64,000 nucleotides of DNA from Gari tellinella. Lineage: Eukaryota; Mollusca; Bivalvia; Cardiida; Psammobiidae. The notes below the pieces were generated by a model, which had not been told where the DNA came from, ran no database searches, and worked only from the letters and a program-made list of their open reading frames with translations. Each line of letters opens with the position of its first letter. The first letter of the stretch is position 1. Positions 34,921 to 46,379 of this stretch are shown in pieces. Position numbers and translations under genes: made by a program. The stretch is from positions 2,294,001 to 2,358,000 of the forward strand of contig OV277858.1 in NCBI GenBank assembly GCA_922989275.2, in the 5' to 3' direction.

Positions 34921-35830
34921 TCCCAAAAAGTCATGAAACGCCTCAAATTTCAGCTAACAGAAAGTCGGGCCTTTACTTTTAAATATAAAATGATTCAAAA
35001 TGATGGAATGCTGTATTTAATTACGACAATGCACAATATCTCATTTCACACTGTGAAAAGAAATAAACTCTGAAAAATTAAATTCATTCACAATACTAAA
35101 TAACACTCTAAGTGTAATGTTTCGCTGAAAAACAAATTCAATGTAAGGGGTACTGATAAAGAGGTAACTGAATAAGGGGAATTTCTCGGCTGAGCCGTGT
35201 TGATGCTGATGTCTGGTCTCGTTGATGCTACAAATTCCTGAAAATTTTACAACAGCAACTATAATGCTGATGATGCTACTACTACTGAATATATCTAAAA
35301 ATAGCGACAATGGTCTGACGCAAAGTCCACCTGAAAATTAATTACTAATAAATTGAAATATAGTCAATATCTACATGAACTGTATTGAAACTGTTCCTAT
35401 TAAATTAAGAAGACTGTGTAGAGCTGAGTCAAGCAAATACAATTAAATTTACAAAGCCACATGAATCAATGAAAATTCAAATACTCTGAAAACTACTACA
35501 ACTAATTGTTCTACAAGGAAATCAATTCAAACTACAGAAATGTACTACTTGCAATGAAATATATGACTGAATGACCCAAATACACCAATATAAGGCTGAA
35601 AGTAGAAGTTTGACTGTTCACAAGTGAAAGTAGAAAATTGCCTAAAGTGAAAGTAGAAGTTTGACTGTCATAAATGATAAATAAACAAAGTGAATGGTGC
35701 TTAAATGCTGTACAGTTAACTAATTTAACAAGAAAAACACCACCAATGAATTAGAATTGAATTAGAGTGAAAAAGTGACCACTCTTTTACTTACAAATTA
35801 TCTCCCTTTACATTAAAGATCACATTTCTC

Positions 35831-36010
35831 AATAGAGACTCAAATTACAATAGCAACTGTATCAAACGGACAAAGAATAGTAAACAGGTTCCCAGTTAAT
35901 GAAAATCTGAAAAATATTCAAATAGAAACTCAAATTACAGTAACAACTGTATTAAACGGACAAAGAATAGTTAACAGGTTCCCAATTAATGAAAATCTGA
36001 AAAATATTCA
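35831..36010. repeat. 90-bp tandem duplication
   Basis: 35,831-35,920 and 35,921-36,010 are adjacent copies differing at only a handful of positions. Both include GAAAATCTGAAAAATATTCA. Their high similarity suggests a recent duplication. Confidence 0.9.
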
Positions 36011-36199
36011 AAATTTATGAAACTATATGAGATCTATCAAGAAGAATAATCAATAAACACACTCACCACCCGGAAAATACTGGAGCCACTCTATGAATAA
36101 ACTAGAATAAGTCACTTATTGTCTCTGTATGTATAATTGTCACTTGAACACTGGTATTTCTGTCACTGTATATAGTCTTTGCTGACCACTCTCGTCTGT

Positions 36200-37446
36200 A
36201 GGTTGATATTCGGATATCCGGATATTCGGATAGCACCGAATATCCGGATATTAATTCGGTATCCGAATAGCTCTGGACGAACTTTTTTTTTTTAATTTCT
36301 CTTTTTTTCAACTTATTTGATTTAAATTACGACACCAACCCATTCAAATTCCAATACTACCGCAAGCGTTGACGATTATTTCATTGTCTGCCTGAAGATA
36401 CACGTAGCGATCAAACTGTTACATAACCAGTGCAATTACCCATGATCCCCTATTGTAACATAGCGGTAAAATTGTGTTCGGAGTTTGCAAACATCGCCCT
36501 ATACTGGCCTTTGACATCAGTTAAAACAACATGTGTGTAATTGTTATGGTGTTCTTGTCGCGGATTAAAGGTCATTGTTTTGATAACGGCTATCACAGTT
36601 TGCCTGGATCAGCAGGGCTGCATGGGTCGCATTGTCTGGGGGCAATTATCACAAGTCACTAATGAGGTATTAGGAGCTTGACTTAGTGATAATTGGGTTA
36701 TGCTTATAAAACTTTAGTTTTAGAACTATTTAAGATAATTTGATAGATATGTCAGTAAAATGTTAAAATAAGTAGATCTATGTCGTTTATTATTATTTTT
36801 CTTGTCCAATTTCAGTTGATATTGTTTTAAGTTCTGATGAATTCTTGGAGGTGTCACTCCTCTGTGTGAAAGCTTACAGCCATATTACGTAATTTCATAA
36901 GCAATTCGACAACAAGTTATTAAAGGCCTAAACATATCAAGTCCCAATTCTAAATCAAGAGTGATGCTAGACCTTTTTATATCCGATTATAAAGATTGGT
37001 GAATTAAATCTGCACGAATTTCACAAAAAAGTAGACTAAGTTAACAAGTTCATTGTTTGAAGTTTAATGGCTGTTTTATACTGGCCCGGAAGCTGCACAA
37101 ACACAGCGACGGTAAACTACACATGTGTAATACATGTAAGGTTAACATGATTAGCTAGCGCGTGCAACTAATTATCATAATAATAGGAATCGACGTGTAA
37201 TAGGTATGAAATTAAACAAGATTTACAAGTAATTGTTCCACAAAGAAACTTTATTACGGTATATATACAAATTATTTGATACGTGCAGACTATATACGTG
37301 CAGATTTAATTTACTTTTGAATAATCAACAACAAAAAATGTCGTCGGTATTTTCCATGTGATTTGAATGGATGCGAATATCCGAATACTATCCGGATACT
37401 CATACGGATATCCGAATAGTGATTTTGGTATCCGTTGACATCCATA
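36200..37446. mobile_element. TIR element with CGGATATCCG iterons at both ends
   Basis: 36,203-36,275 and 37,370-37,446 are both packed with ATCCGAATA, CGGATATCCG and TATCCGGATA words and are inverse to one another. The interior of about 1.1 kb is different, AT-rich and without coding. This fits a non-autonomous DNA transposon with iterated, partly palindromic termini. The target duplication could not be fixed. Confidence 0.6.
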
Positions 37447-37467
37447 GTATTTATAATAGGTTATGTA

Positions 37468-37892
37468 ATTATTATTATTATTATTATTATTATTATACCA
37501 GATTTATATAGCGCTCTTTTCACACAGGGATTGTGCGTTCAAAAGCGCTTTACATGAAATAACACATATGTATGTACCTATAAATCGAGAAAAGACAAAA
37601 TAACTACAATTAGATCTGAAATAAAACATGAATAAACATAAAGTCCCCCAAAACGGCGATCACATTACCCCCATCAATCAGCAATGAACCGACCGGCTAA
37701 GTATTGCCGACTGATATAAATAATGGTAGAGCGCCGAATGCAGGCCATCGACAAAACACAAATATCTATAATTAGATCTAAAATAAATAAGAATAAACAT
37801 ACAAAAGACAGCCCCCACAACGGCGATCACACTACCCCCATCAATCAGCAATGGAACCAACCGGCTAAAGATTGCCGACCAATAGAAATAAT
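37468..37892 (-). repeat. 3' end of a CR1/L2-like LINE (distal part of the interrupted copy)
   Basis: Read on the minus strand it ends AGCGCTATATAAATCTGG, then TATAATAATAATAATAAT, a LINE 3' signature with a TAA tail. The same end occurs on the plus strand at 62,785-62,855. It contains two copies of a 162-bp unit: GGCGATCACA(T/C)TACCCCCA at about 37,656 and again near 37,819. It is separated from its body (42,829-44,162) by the plus-strand LINE inserted at about 37,893. Confidence 0.7.
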
Positions 37893-38211
37893 AGATGTAT
37901 CAACAAACGTGTTAGTCACTGGAGCAAAGCGGTTCAGATCATTATTCGAGGGAAAGCCAGGCTTAGTGAAAATAAGATTTCAAAATGTGCATGAAAAGAT
38001 ACGTGTGTTAATGAGTAAGAGTAACCTTAAGGACACAGATGACTACAAGCATGTCTACCTTAAAAGCAGCAAATCTCGCGCTGAAAGGCTGATAGAGTCA
38101 AATGCAAGAACAATGCTACGTCATTTGCCACAAGGACACAACTTCCGCGTTGATGCAAGCGGCCGTATTCGGGAACGCACGGATCAGGGTAACAGTGCCC
38201 ACACCCATTAG
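37893..38211 (+). pseudogene. LINE ORF1 C-terminal part
   Basis: The frame in this element reads FEGKPGLVKIRFQNVHEKI, then SNLKDTDDYKHVYLKSSKS, RAERLIESNARTMLRHLP and GHNFRVDASGRIRER, closing at 38,211. This resembles the nucleic-acid-binding C-terminal domain of LINE ORF1 proteins (KDSDDxKxVYI-like block). The frame stays open upstream to 37,723, but that part is translated flanking repeat and not ORF1. The N-terminal part of ORF1 is lost by 5' truncation. Confidence 0.65.
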
Positions 38212-41200
38212 GATAAGCCCCGACCCAGTGATACTATAACAATCGCGCAAGCAAACATCTGTGGATGGACTAAAGACAATCATAGTTTGCGGGAATATCT
38301 TATACGCGCAATAGACGCTGATATTGTATCTATCTCTGAAAGCCATTTGCCCGGCAATAATGGTATAGATATACAAGGTTATTCATGGTTCGGATTTAAC
38401 AGAAGAGACATACATCGCAATGGTCCCAAGGCATCCGGTGGAGTGGGGCTACTTGTTAAAACAAGGATATGTGATACCTTTAACATTTCAATTGTTGACA
38501 GATCATTCGAAGGGGTATTATCCGTTAAATTCATCCACAAAGAAACAGACAGAAATTTCATTGTTTTCGCATGTTATCTTCCACCTGAAAACTCGACACG
38601 CGGTCGCGACTCTCAGTCCTTTTACGCGCATTTGCTAGCCCAGATCTACATGCACTGTGAATGCGACTTAATGTTTCTAGCAGGCGACTTTAACTCAAGG
38701 ATTGGTGCGTTATCCGACATTGTTTTTGATTGTGACTCCATCCCAGAACGTAAAGTCATTGACAGGAGTGTTAATCAGCACGGCCATGAATTTCTAGAAT
38801 TTTTAATTGAAAGTAAATTCTGCATTTTAAATGGTAGATTAAATGCTGAAAAAGACAATTATACATCTGTATCCAGTAAAGGAAAAGCTGTGGTCGACTA
38901 TATTTGTGTTCCGCATGATGTGTACAAAGCGTGCAAGAGCTTCGAAGTGGTAACGGTACAGTCTCTTGTCGACAGCCATTCGCTGCACGGGTTATTAGGC
39001 GAAATATCAAGACTTCCTGATCACTCCGTTCTTCGCATGGAGATATAGTTAAACTGCAGTGTGTGCACACAATCGGACGATAGTACAGTGGAGAATAGAC
39101 GCTATAATTTCAAACGTATACCACAGGATTTTATGTGTAGCGAACTATGTAGACTCGCAATCGCAGACATTATTTCAGAAATTCAAATCGCGCGGGAAAC
39201 TCAATATACCATGCATAAAGTATACAACAGCCTCTGTGAATTCATTCTGACAGAAATGAAAAACAATATTCCTTTGTGTGGATCGTCTCAAAGAACAAAC
39301 AAACGCTTTAAGCATAAGAAGCCATACTGGAACGATGAATTGCAGAACAGTTGGAACACAATGCGTGATAAAGAAAAGAAATATCTTAAGTGTCGTGAAA
39401 ACAGACGAGAAAGACTACGTTTACATGGAAACTATATTGACGCACGAAATTCTTTTGACAAACTATTACGTCAGCACGAACGTGCATACCGTAGACTGCA
39501 GGCATTAGAACTAGAAGAAATGAACACCTCAAATCCAAATGAATTCTGGAATAAGATAAAAAGTATGGGCCCGCGTAAAGACCGAAGTATTCCGATTGAA
39601 ATAATCAGTGGTCATGGAAACACATGTACAGATGAAAACGCAGTCTTTGAAAGGTGGAAACGAGATTTTTATAATTTGTACAACTGTGAAGAAGAAACAG
39701 ACTTTGACGAAATACACTATGACCGGGCAAAAATCCATAAAACCTTGTTAGAATATGACATGGAGGACCCTTTGTTTGATCCAAACCCAGAGCTGAATTT
39801 CAATATAACAATCGAAGAAGTGACTCTCGCTGTTCAAAAATCAAGAAACGGGTCAGCAATGGGGTACGATGGAATACCGTACGACGTATTGAAAAGTCCG
39901 ATAATTATAGTCCCGTTACAATCATTGTTTCAATACGTTTTTGACTGTAGCATAATACCGTCTGTGTGGAGAAAAGCAATTATATGTCCGTTATTGAAAG
40001 ATCCATGCTCGGACAAACGCATTCCAATGAACTATAGGGGTATCAGCCTTCTGTCCTGCATTAGTAAGTTGTATTATTCTGTGCTTAATGACATATCTTG
40101 AAGATAATGACATCTTAGCAGACGAGCAAAACGGGTTCAGAAAGAATCGTTCATGTGAAGATCACGTATTTACGCTCAACAGCATTATTAAGAACAATAA
40201 ATCGGTTTTCACAGCATACATCGATCTTAGACGCTGTTTTGATTATATAGACAGAGATATGCTCCTGTATAAACTATTGTTGAATAAAATAGACGGTAAA
40301 TTTTACAGCTCAATTAAAAACATATACGCAAGTTCAGTGTCTTGTATTCGTATTAACAATAAGCTTACCGACTGGTTCATGTGCTCGACAGGGGTGAAAC
40401 AGGGTTGTACTTTATCGCCGACACTCTATTCCGTTTTCGCGAATGACCTAATTAGCGAGATCAACGACCTTGACCTAGGATTTGACATAGGAAACCGGAA
40501 GTTGTCAATGTTGGCATATGCAGACGACATTTGTTTATTAGCGCAAAATGAAAACGATCTTCAGTCAATGTTGGATGTTGTTCATAACTGGTGCAAGCGG
40601 TGGAGAATCCTAATAAACACGGACAAATCAAAATACATGCATTTCAGAAAAAGTAAAACAGAACGAAGCATTCAACAATTTACAGTCGGTGGTAACGTAC
40701 TTGAAACAGTGGACAAATACAAATACCTTGGAGTGATCTTTCAAGAATTTAACGACTTTTCGTCCCATTGTGAAGCGTTAGGAAAAGGAGCGGGTCGTGC
40801 ACTAGGTAGCATCATCAGCAAAATACATTCCTTGAGAGACTTGGGATTTCAATCATACGATAAACTATACCAGTCCTGTGTAACACCAATTCTAGACTAT
40901 TGTTCAGCCGTATGGGGTTTCAAAAAGTACCAATCTATTGATAACGTTCAACATAGGGCAATGCGTTACTTCTTAGGAGTACACCGTTTCACGCCTATTT
41001 TAGCCATGAATGGTGATATGGGATGGGTTCCCAGTGTTTATAGACGTTGGGCTTCAATGTTGAGACTCTGGAATAGACTGATAATAATGGACGACTCCCG
41101 TATTACAAAACAAGTGTTTGAAATGGATTACTCCAAGTGTAAAAACAACTGGTCAAAAGACATTAAACACGTGATGTCAGAATTAGGTCTAATAGAGTCG

Positions 41201-41698
41201 TTTGATAGGAAAACCGTTATCAGTATTTCTCAGGCTAATACGATGATCCATAACTACTATAGCAATATCTGGTCTCACGAAGTTGAAAAAGTACAAAAAC
41301 TTAGAACATACAGACGTTTCAAAAATACATTTGAGTGTGAATACTATGTGAAAATGAACCTTAGCAAATATGAGCGCTCAGTATTAAGCCAGTTCAGATC
41401 AGGTATTTTACCGTTAAGAATTGAAACAGGCAGATATATAGGTGAATCACTTGACCAAAGACTATGTAGATTTTGTGATAGCGACAGCGTAGAAGATGAG
41501 GTTCATTTCTTATTTAATTGTAGTTATTACAATGACATAAGGCGAGAACCCCAGTTTCATAGTTTATTCGTCGACACTGAAAACAGTCCTATAGATCAAA
41601 GACTATCAACTGCTATGACTTCATGTCCACGACAACTTGCAAAATACTTAGTCAAAGCATATGTTATTAGAAGAAACGTTATTTTCAATCAAAATTAG
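38212..41698 (+). pseudogene. LINE ORF2: APE endonuclease, reverse transcriptase, CCHC knuckle
   Basis: Endonuclease residues are visible in IAQANICGWTKD, IVSISESHLPG, LAGDFNSRIG, VVDYICVPHD and PDHSVLRMEI. A TAG at 39,046-39,048 interrupts the frame, which continues to about 40,080. A shift near 40,080-40,090 leads to the RT frame 40,088-41,698: YIDLRRCFDYIDRDML (motif A), TGVKQGCTLSPTLYS, LAYADDICLLA (catalytic YADD), then a C-terminal CRFCDSDSVEDEVHFLFNC knuckle. The full ORF2 would be about 1,150 codons. Only one nonsense codon and one small deletion disrupt it, so this copy is comparatively young. Confidence 0.85.
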
Positions 41699-41759
41699 GA
41701 TGTCGCAATTATTATAGTAATAGTATGGTTGAAAGGACAAATGCTACAGGGTAAACCGT

Positions 41760-42690
41760 TTTTCTCTCTCAACAGGCGAGTTGGTGATCAGCTGGATGGG
41801 GCGCAGCGATGACAGTTAGAATCCAGATCATACGCCGTGCAACTCGGCGTCTGATCAAGCTTCAAACTGTCTAACTCTGGGTAATTGTCGCAGTTTTATT
41901 GCAATACGTTTGCATTTCGTTCCGTTTGAATGAAAGAGAATAACGTTTTCGACACTGTTCCATGTTGTTGTAACTATGCATTCTGTAAATGTATAACAAT
42001 ATTACATGTATTAACTGTGTTAAATTGAATCATGATGTTTCAATGAATACCTTATCATTGATATGTACACTGAAGAGTTCTCAGTTTTGTTGCAGGGGAA
42101 ATAACTATCCTTTCCTAAAAAGCGACTTGGTGGTCCGTTTGATGGCGCACCATATAGCCAGTTTGGATCAAGTTCAGACGCCGAGTAAGTCGGCGTCTTA
42201 GCAGGCGCCAAACTGTCATACACTCGTTGAAGCGAATCACCGACGTTAGCGGTAAAATGTGACCTTCGCAGGTTTATCGCAGTGAGTTTGCCATTCGTTT
42301 CGTTTGGACGGGAAATATAATAACCTTTTTGAACATTGTTCCATATTGCGGGAATTCTTTAAACGTATAATAATTACATTACAACGGTGTTCGACTGATT
42401 CATGATGTTTCAATGATTACCTTATCCATTACATGTTTGTTTATAGCCGGAGAAATCGTTATCCCTTGCAAAAGAACGAGTTTATAATTTGTTTGCTGCC
42501 CAGCGAATTCAGTTTGGGTCCAGATCACACACCGAGTAACTCGGTATCTGACCAGGCTCTAAACTGTCAGTCACTCGTTGAAGCGAATCGCCAACGTTTG
42601 CGATTAACTGCAATTTCCGCTACTGTACCATGTTTTGTTAACTACATATTCGTTAAATGTATATAAAAATGTACAAGACATTTATGTTTA
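41760..42690. repeat. Three tandem units of about 350 bp with a palindrome, in the LINE 3' region
   Basis: Palindromic cores lie at about 41,821-41,857, 42,159-42,215 and 42,511-42,568. Each is followed by AACTGTC, then a CACTCGTTGAAGCGAATC-type or GTTTGCATTTCGTTCCG-type block and an ATAACG block. Units are diverged. The cores match those in the TTAA elements and at 54.5-56.3 kb. Confidence 0.65.
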
Positions 42691-42911
42691 AATTGGTGGT
42701 GACTTATAGGCCCACTGGGCCGGGTGCAAATTGTTTGTATTTAAACAATATTTTGTTAAAAACATTTTGTTCTATGCACATGTCACAATAATAAAATATT
42801 TACTTACTTACTTAATAGCAGAGCGCCCAATGCAGGCCATCTAATGTAACATAACTAGGAAAAATAGAATGCGACCATAACTAAAAACTCTATAGAAGAT
42901 CAATGACATGA

Positions 42912-43350
42912 TTAAAATGGTGAAAGCTGTCCAAGAATTATACCACAGACCCCGCCAGCTGGTTTCAAAAGAGATCAGAGCCATATCCCTACCATCAAAG
43001 ATCCACCAGACAGGCACTGGTCAACAGTACAACCCCAGAACTAAACATTAGACCCATAACATATACAGAATGAACACAGCCTTAGGGTAGCAGTCATCTA
43101 CCCTCTCCACCCAACACCCGCGGGACCTACATGTTCCATGGCTGAAATTACACCCTTACTTTATAAAACATCAAGATACGAAGCTGTCCCTGAATTATAC
43201 CGCAAACCCCAAGCCAGTCGGTTTCAAAGAGATCAGGGGCAATCCCTACCATCAAGATCCTCCGAACAGGCATGGGCAAACGGTACAATTCCAGAACTCC
43301 CATTTAGACCCACAATATCTACAGCAAGAACATAGCCCGGAGGTAGCAGT
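42912..43350. repeat. 257-bp tandem duplication in the LINE 3' UTR
   Basis: GCTGTCCAAGAATTATACC at 42,926 and GCTGTCCCTGAATTATACC at 43,183 mark two diverged units. Both continue through a GGTTTCAAA-GAGATCAG block, CCCTACCATCAA, and end near GGTAGCAGTCATC. Confidence 0.8.
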
Positions 43351-43370
43351 CATCCATTTCCTAATGTGTT

Positions 43371-44162
43371 CTAATAATAGATATTAAAGAAGTGTGTTTT
43401 CAGACGTTTTTTGAAGACTGCAACTGAGCTCGCATCTCTGATGTCTGATGGTAGAGAGTTCCAGAGCTTTGGGGCTGCATGCATGAAACTTCTATCTCCA
43501 AACTTCACCAAACGACTTCTCGGCACAACCAGCGATACTGATTTACTCGCAGACCGCAACTCTCTTCGAGGTCTATACACGTCCAGCATACCAACAATGT
43601 ACATTGGAGAATCATTGCACATGGCTTTGTATGTGAGTGTCAGAATTTTGAATTCAACTCTGTGTTGAACTGGAAGCCAGTGAAGCTCCTTCAAGACTGG
43701 AGTGATGTGATTGTACCGAGGAGTCCTGGTAATGATGCGGGCTGCTGTATATTGCACACGCTGAAGTTTTCGTAGTGAGTTTTGGGGAATCCCATATAGC
43801 AGTGAGTTGCAGTAGTCAATGTTTGATGTGACCAGAGAATTGACCAAAGTCTTTGTAGCTTCTGGAGAAAGGTACTGTCTAATATGACCTATTTGCCGCA
43901 GCTGCCCGTAGCTAGACCTGCACATAGTGTTGATGTGCTGTGTCATATCCATTTGGGAATCAAATCTAGCACCAAGGTTGTTCACCCAAAATGACGGTTT
44001 GATTTTAGAGTTTCCCACTTGAACATGAAAATCTCCGGGAACGTTAACCTTTTTTGAATGAAACAGTATGACCTCAGTTTTGTCAGTGTTCAGCTTCAAC
44101 ATATTCTGGTGCATCCATGAGACTATGTCTTTTAGACATCCTCCGACTTTAAAAACCTGCAA
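43371..44162 (-). pseudogene. CR1/L2-like reverse transcriptase C-terminal region
   Basis: The 263-codon open frame begins inside the RT palm, just after the catalytic motif. It reads LKLNTDKTEVILF, FHVQVGNSKIKPSFWV, YLSPEATKTLVNSLVTSNID, YCNSLLYGIPQNSLRKLQRV, HWLPVQHRVEFKILTLTYKA, and ends WNSLPSDIRDASSVAVFKKR. This is the C-terminal 'thumb and tail' of Jockey/CR1/L2-type RTs. No stop interrupts it, but motif A and the YADD are absent because of 5' truncation, so it cannot encode an active enzyme. Confidence 0.82.
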
Positions 44163-44189
44163 AAAAAATATAAAAAAAAAATACAGAAA

Positions 44190-44415
44190 ATACTATTCGG
44201 GTACGAAATGTTTTTTCATATTTTCAGAAGCTACGAAATGACTTTCATTTCCTTTTTTTGTGGTTACGGAATATTTATTCAACTTTTTCGGCGGCTACGA
44301 AATGACTCAAAAATCGGCTACGAAATGACTTAGGTTTTGCGCGGCTACGAAATGACTGGAAATTCGGCTACAAAATTACTTATTTTACAGGCTACGAAAT
44401 TACTAGCTCCCGTTT
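44190..44415. repeat. Iterated GGCTACGAAATGACT motif
   Basis: Eight exact or near copies at irregular spacing: about 44,199, 44,231, 44,264, 44,292, 44,314, 44,342, 44,366 and 44,391. All are in the same orientation. They resemble the subterminal iterons of a transposon end, but no partner cluster was found in the window. Confidence 0.75.
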
Positions 44416-45307
44416 TTCAACTGAGGGAATATTGGTAGTATTACACATTCATATACATTAGGAATAGTGTGTGCTTTAACAGATGTGGTGAAAATCTTAA
44501 CCTAATAGGAGTTAAAGTTACTTTAAAATTCTTTTTGAAACTTAAAACACCTATATTAAATCTATTTTTGTGTATAATATATTTTATGAATGAAGGGATG
44601 CAAACGTCTGTGTCCAAATATGTGTGCCTAATATTCAACAAAAAAATATGATGTAAAAATCGTCACTTAAACTCCAAAAGGGCTCATCAACAGTTTTCAC
44701 AGTTTTGAGATATTGCCCTCTGAAGTTTAGAAGTGTCCTAAAAATCCACTTTTACATTTACAGACTAAATAGTCCACACTCTTATAGTATATATGGATGT
44801 TCATTGGTCATATGAAAAGCATAAAAAATAAATACCATTTAAAGAGATATTTGATCATTTTGTTGATGAGCCCTTTTGGCATAGGATATTTGTCGATTTC
44901 AAGGTAGAATATTTACAGCCAAAAGGGCTCATCAGCTTTTGTTTGTTTCTACTACTACAGGTAAAATGAATAAATGAGTGATTCAAAGCACTGACAAAAC
45001 ACTATTAACTTTTAATTCAACAGTTTATCAACTTACGAGTGTTAAATGAAGTATTTTCCCAAAACTGTTCAGATATTAGACCCCCCACCCACCAAAACAT
45101 AAAATAAAAAATTAAGGAAAAAAAAGTTTTCTGTGTGTGTTCAATTTCCTATTTCTCTTTAACTAACCACTAGACATACATGGGTTAAATATAATTACAT
45201 GATCATTCATTTAACTGTCATCTATACCATCTGACTCTGTATCTGAGATGTTAGATGGCCGTAAGTCAAAACGTTAAAATACCTCTTCTTATTTTTCCAT
45301 TTAATCA

Positions 45308-45372
45308 CGTCTCGTGACATCTCTTTGGCATTGTCTTGAAAAAACGACTCCAAAGAGATGTCACAAGAGAGG
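45308..45372. repeat. Hairpin with a TGACATCTCTTTGG stem
   Basis: TGACATCTCTTTGG (45,317 area) and CCAAAGAGATGTCA are separated by about 20 nt and form a 14-bp perfect stem, with extra pairing outside. Role unknown. It lies inside the 4.1-kb TIR element. Confidence 0.6.
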
Positions 45373-46379
45373 ATTAGCTGAAGAAATTAATCATTATTGA
45401 GAAATTTAGAATATGACTTATGACAACATTTGTCGTACGTCGTTTCGTAAGACGGGACCCTGGTCTTTTACTGAATTTATTTATGAATTTATACATTACC
45501 AGAAACCAGTCAACACATGGACTTGTCCAGTTAAAATTGTGAAAAGCGGTAAACAAAAGCATACAATTCATTAAATGTGTGGTTGTCTTATAGTGTATGA
45601 CAAAAGTAATGCAGAGGGCTCCGGGGCGTTTGGTATGTTCTTCGTCGATTTTCTAATTATGATTCTACATTAAGGAGCCATTTGCCTATAATTGTGTCAA
45701 TATTATATCGAGTGACAGCAATACACATGGTTGACTAAATCGGACTTCAATTTAAATAGGATTGGGGTTATTTTAAAGGCAACATGAGGGCAGTATAGAA
45801 AGCTCATTTGATACTTCCACTTGCGTTGAACAGCCACTCGTCTTAAAGTCCTATAAATAAAAGCACTCTTTTGTATCCGTATAAATTGACTGTGTACTAC
45901 AATGAGTACTGAATAGCATTTGGCTCTATCACTAAATGTAAGCTATGGAGAGAAAGGGGTTCTGCGATGTATGGGTGGAAATTGAGGTCAAAATTTGAAG
46001 ACAATGCGTTTATGTGTATGCAACAGATGATTTGGTTAGCCCTGTTAATTATAAACAGGGCAAGCCTCTCTTTTATATGGAATGCCATCACTACTGGAGG
46101 TATTTGCAATCTTTTGTTTATTTTATCCTTCTGAATTCTCAATCATATTCAGATTTACGTTGTATGTCATCAGGGTATTCTTTTAAAAAGTTCAATACTT
46201 TAACCTTGAGTCGGTTAACGTTATTCGCATTTACGTGAATATTGAAGTTATTATGACTTTTAAGATCAAGGAAAGAGTTAAAGGTCATGTGAATACTTGT
46301 GTATGGTTTATGTATACGGGGTATACGAATAACGTGAACGTATATCAGAAGTTGAGGTAAAATACCTTACTTGTTGTAT

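Larger units (their letters stand above)
33400..36199. other. AT-rich region upstream of gag
   Basis: Presumed 5' untranslated region and perhaps the 5' LTR of the gypsy element, but no LTR ends or primer-binding site were identified. A GGGACGGGGGGGG run lies at 34,087. GATATC-rich and 90-bp tandem repeats within it are listed separately. No coding potential was recognised. Confidence 0.4.
37893..42826 (+). mobile_element. APE-type LINE, 5'-truncated, inserted in another LINE
   Basis: The element holds the end of ORF1, ORF2 (endonuclease, RT, C-terminal zinc knuckle), a 3' UTR of about 1.1 kb and a TTACTTACTTACTTAA tail at about 42,800-42,816. Both flanks are the same minus-strand LINE 3' UTR: the 162-bp unit ends just before 37,893, and the next unit begins at about 42,829 with AGAGCGCCCAATGCAGGCCA. 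TAATAG at both junctions may be the target duplication. Clade is undecided. Confidence 0.75.
42829..44175 (-). mobile_element. CR1/L2-like LINE, 3' part (body of the interrupted copy)
   Basis: It contains an open RT C-terminal frame and its 3' UTR, read on the minus strand. The 3' UTR resumes beyond the inserted LINE at 37,892-37,468. Sequence upstream of 44,162 is poly-T-like and then unrelated iterons, so the element is 5'-truncated. The copy at 57,020-58,620 is the same family. Confidence 0.75.

Noticed and set aside
37723..37892. N-terminal part of the LINE ORF1
   Set aside because: This DNA is a copy of the 162-bp unit seen at 37,567-37,728, so it is flanking LINE 3' UTR that happens to be in frame.
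43411..43668. Plus-strand 85-codon ORF
   Set aside because: Antisense to the well-supported RT C-terminal frame on the minus strand.
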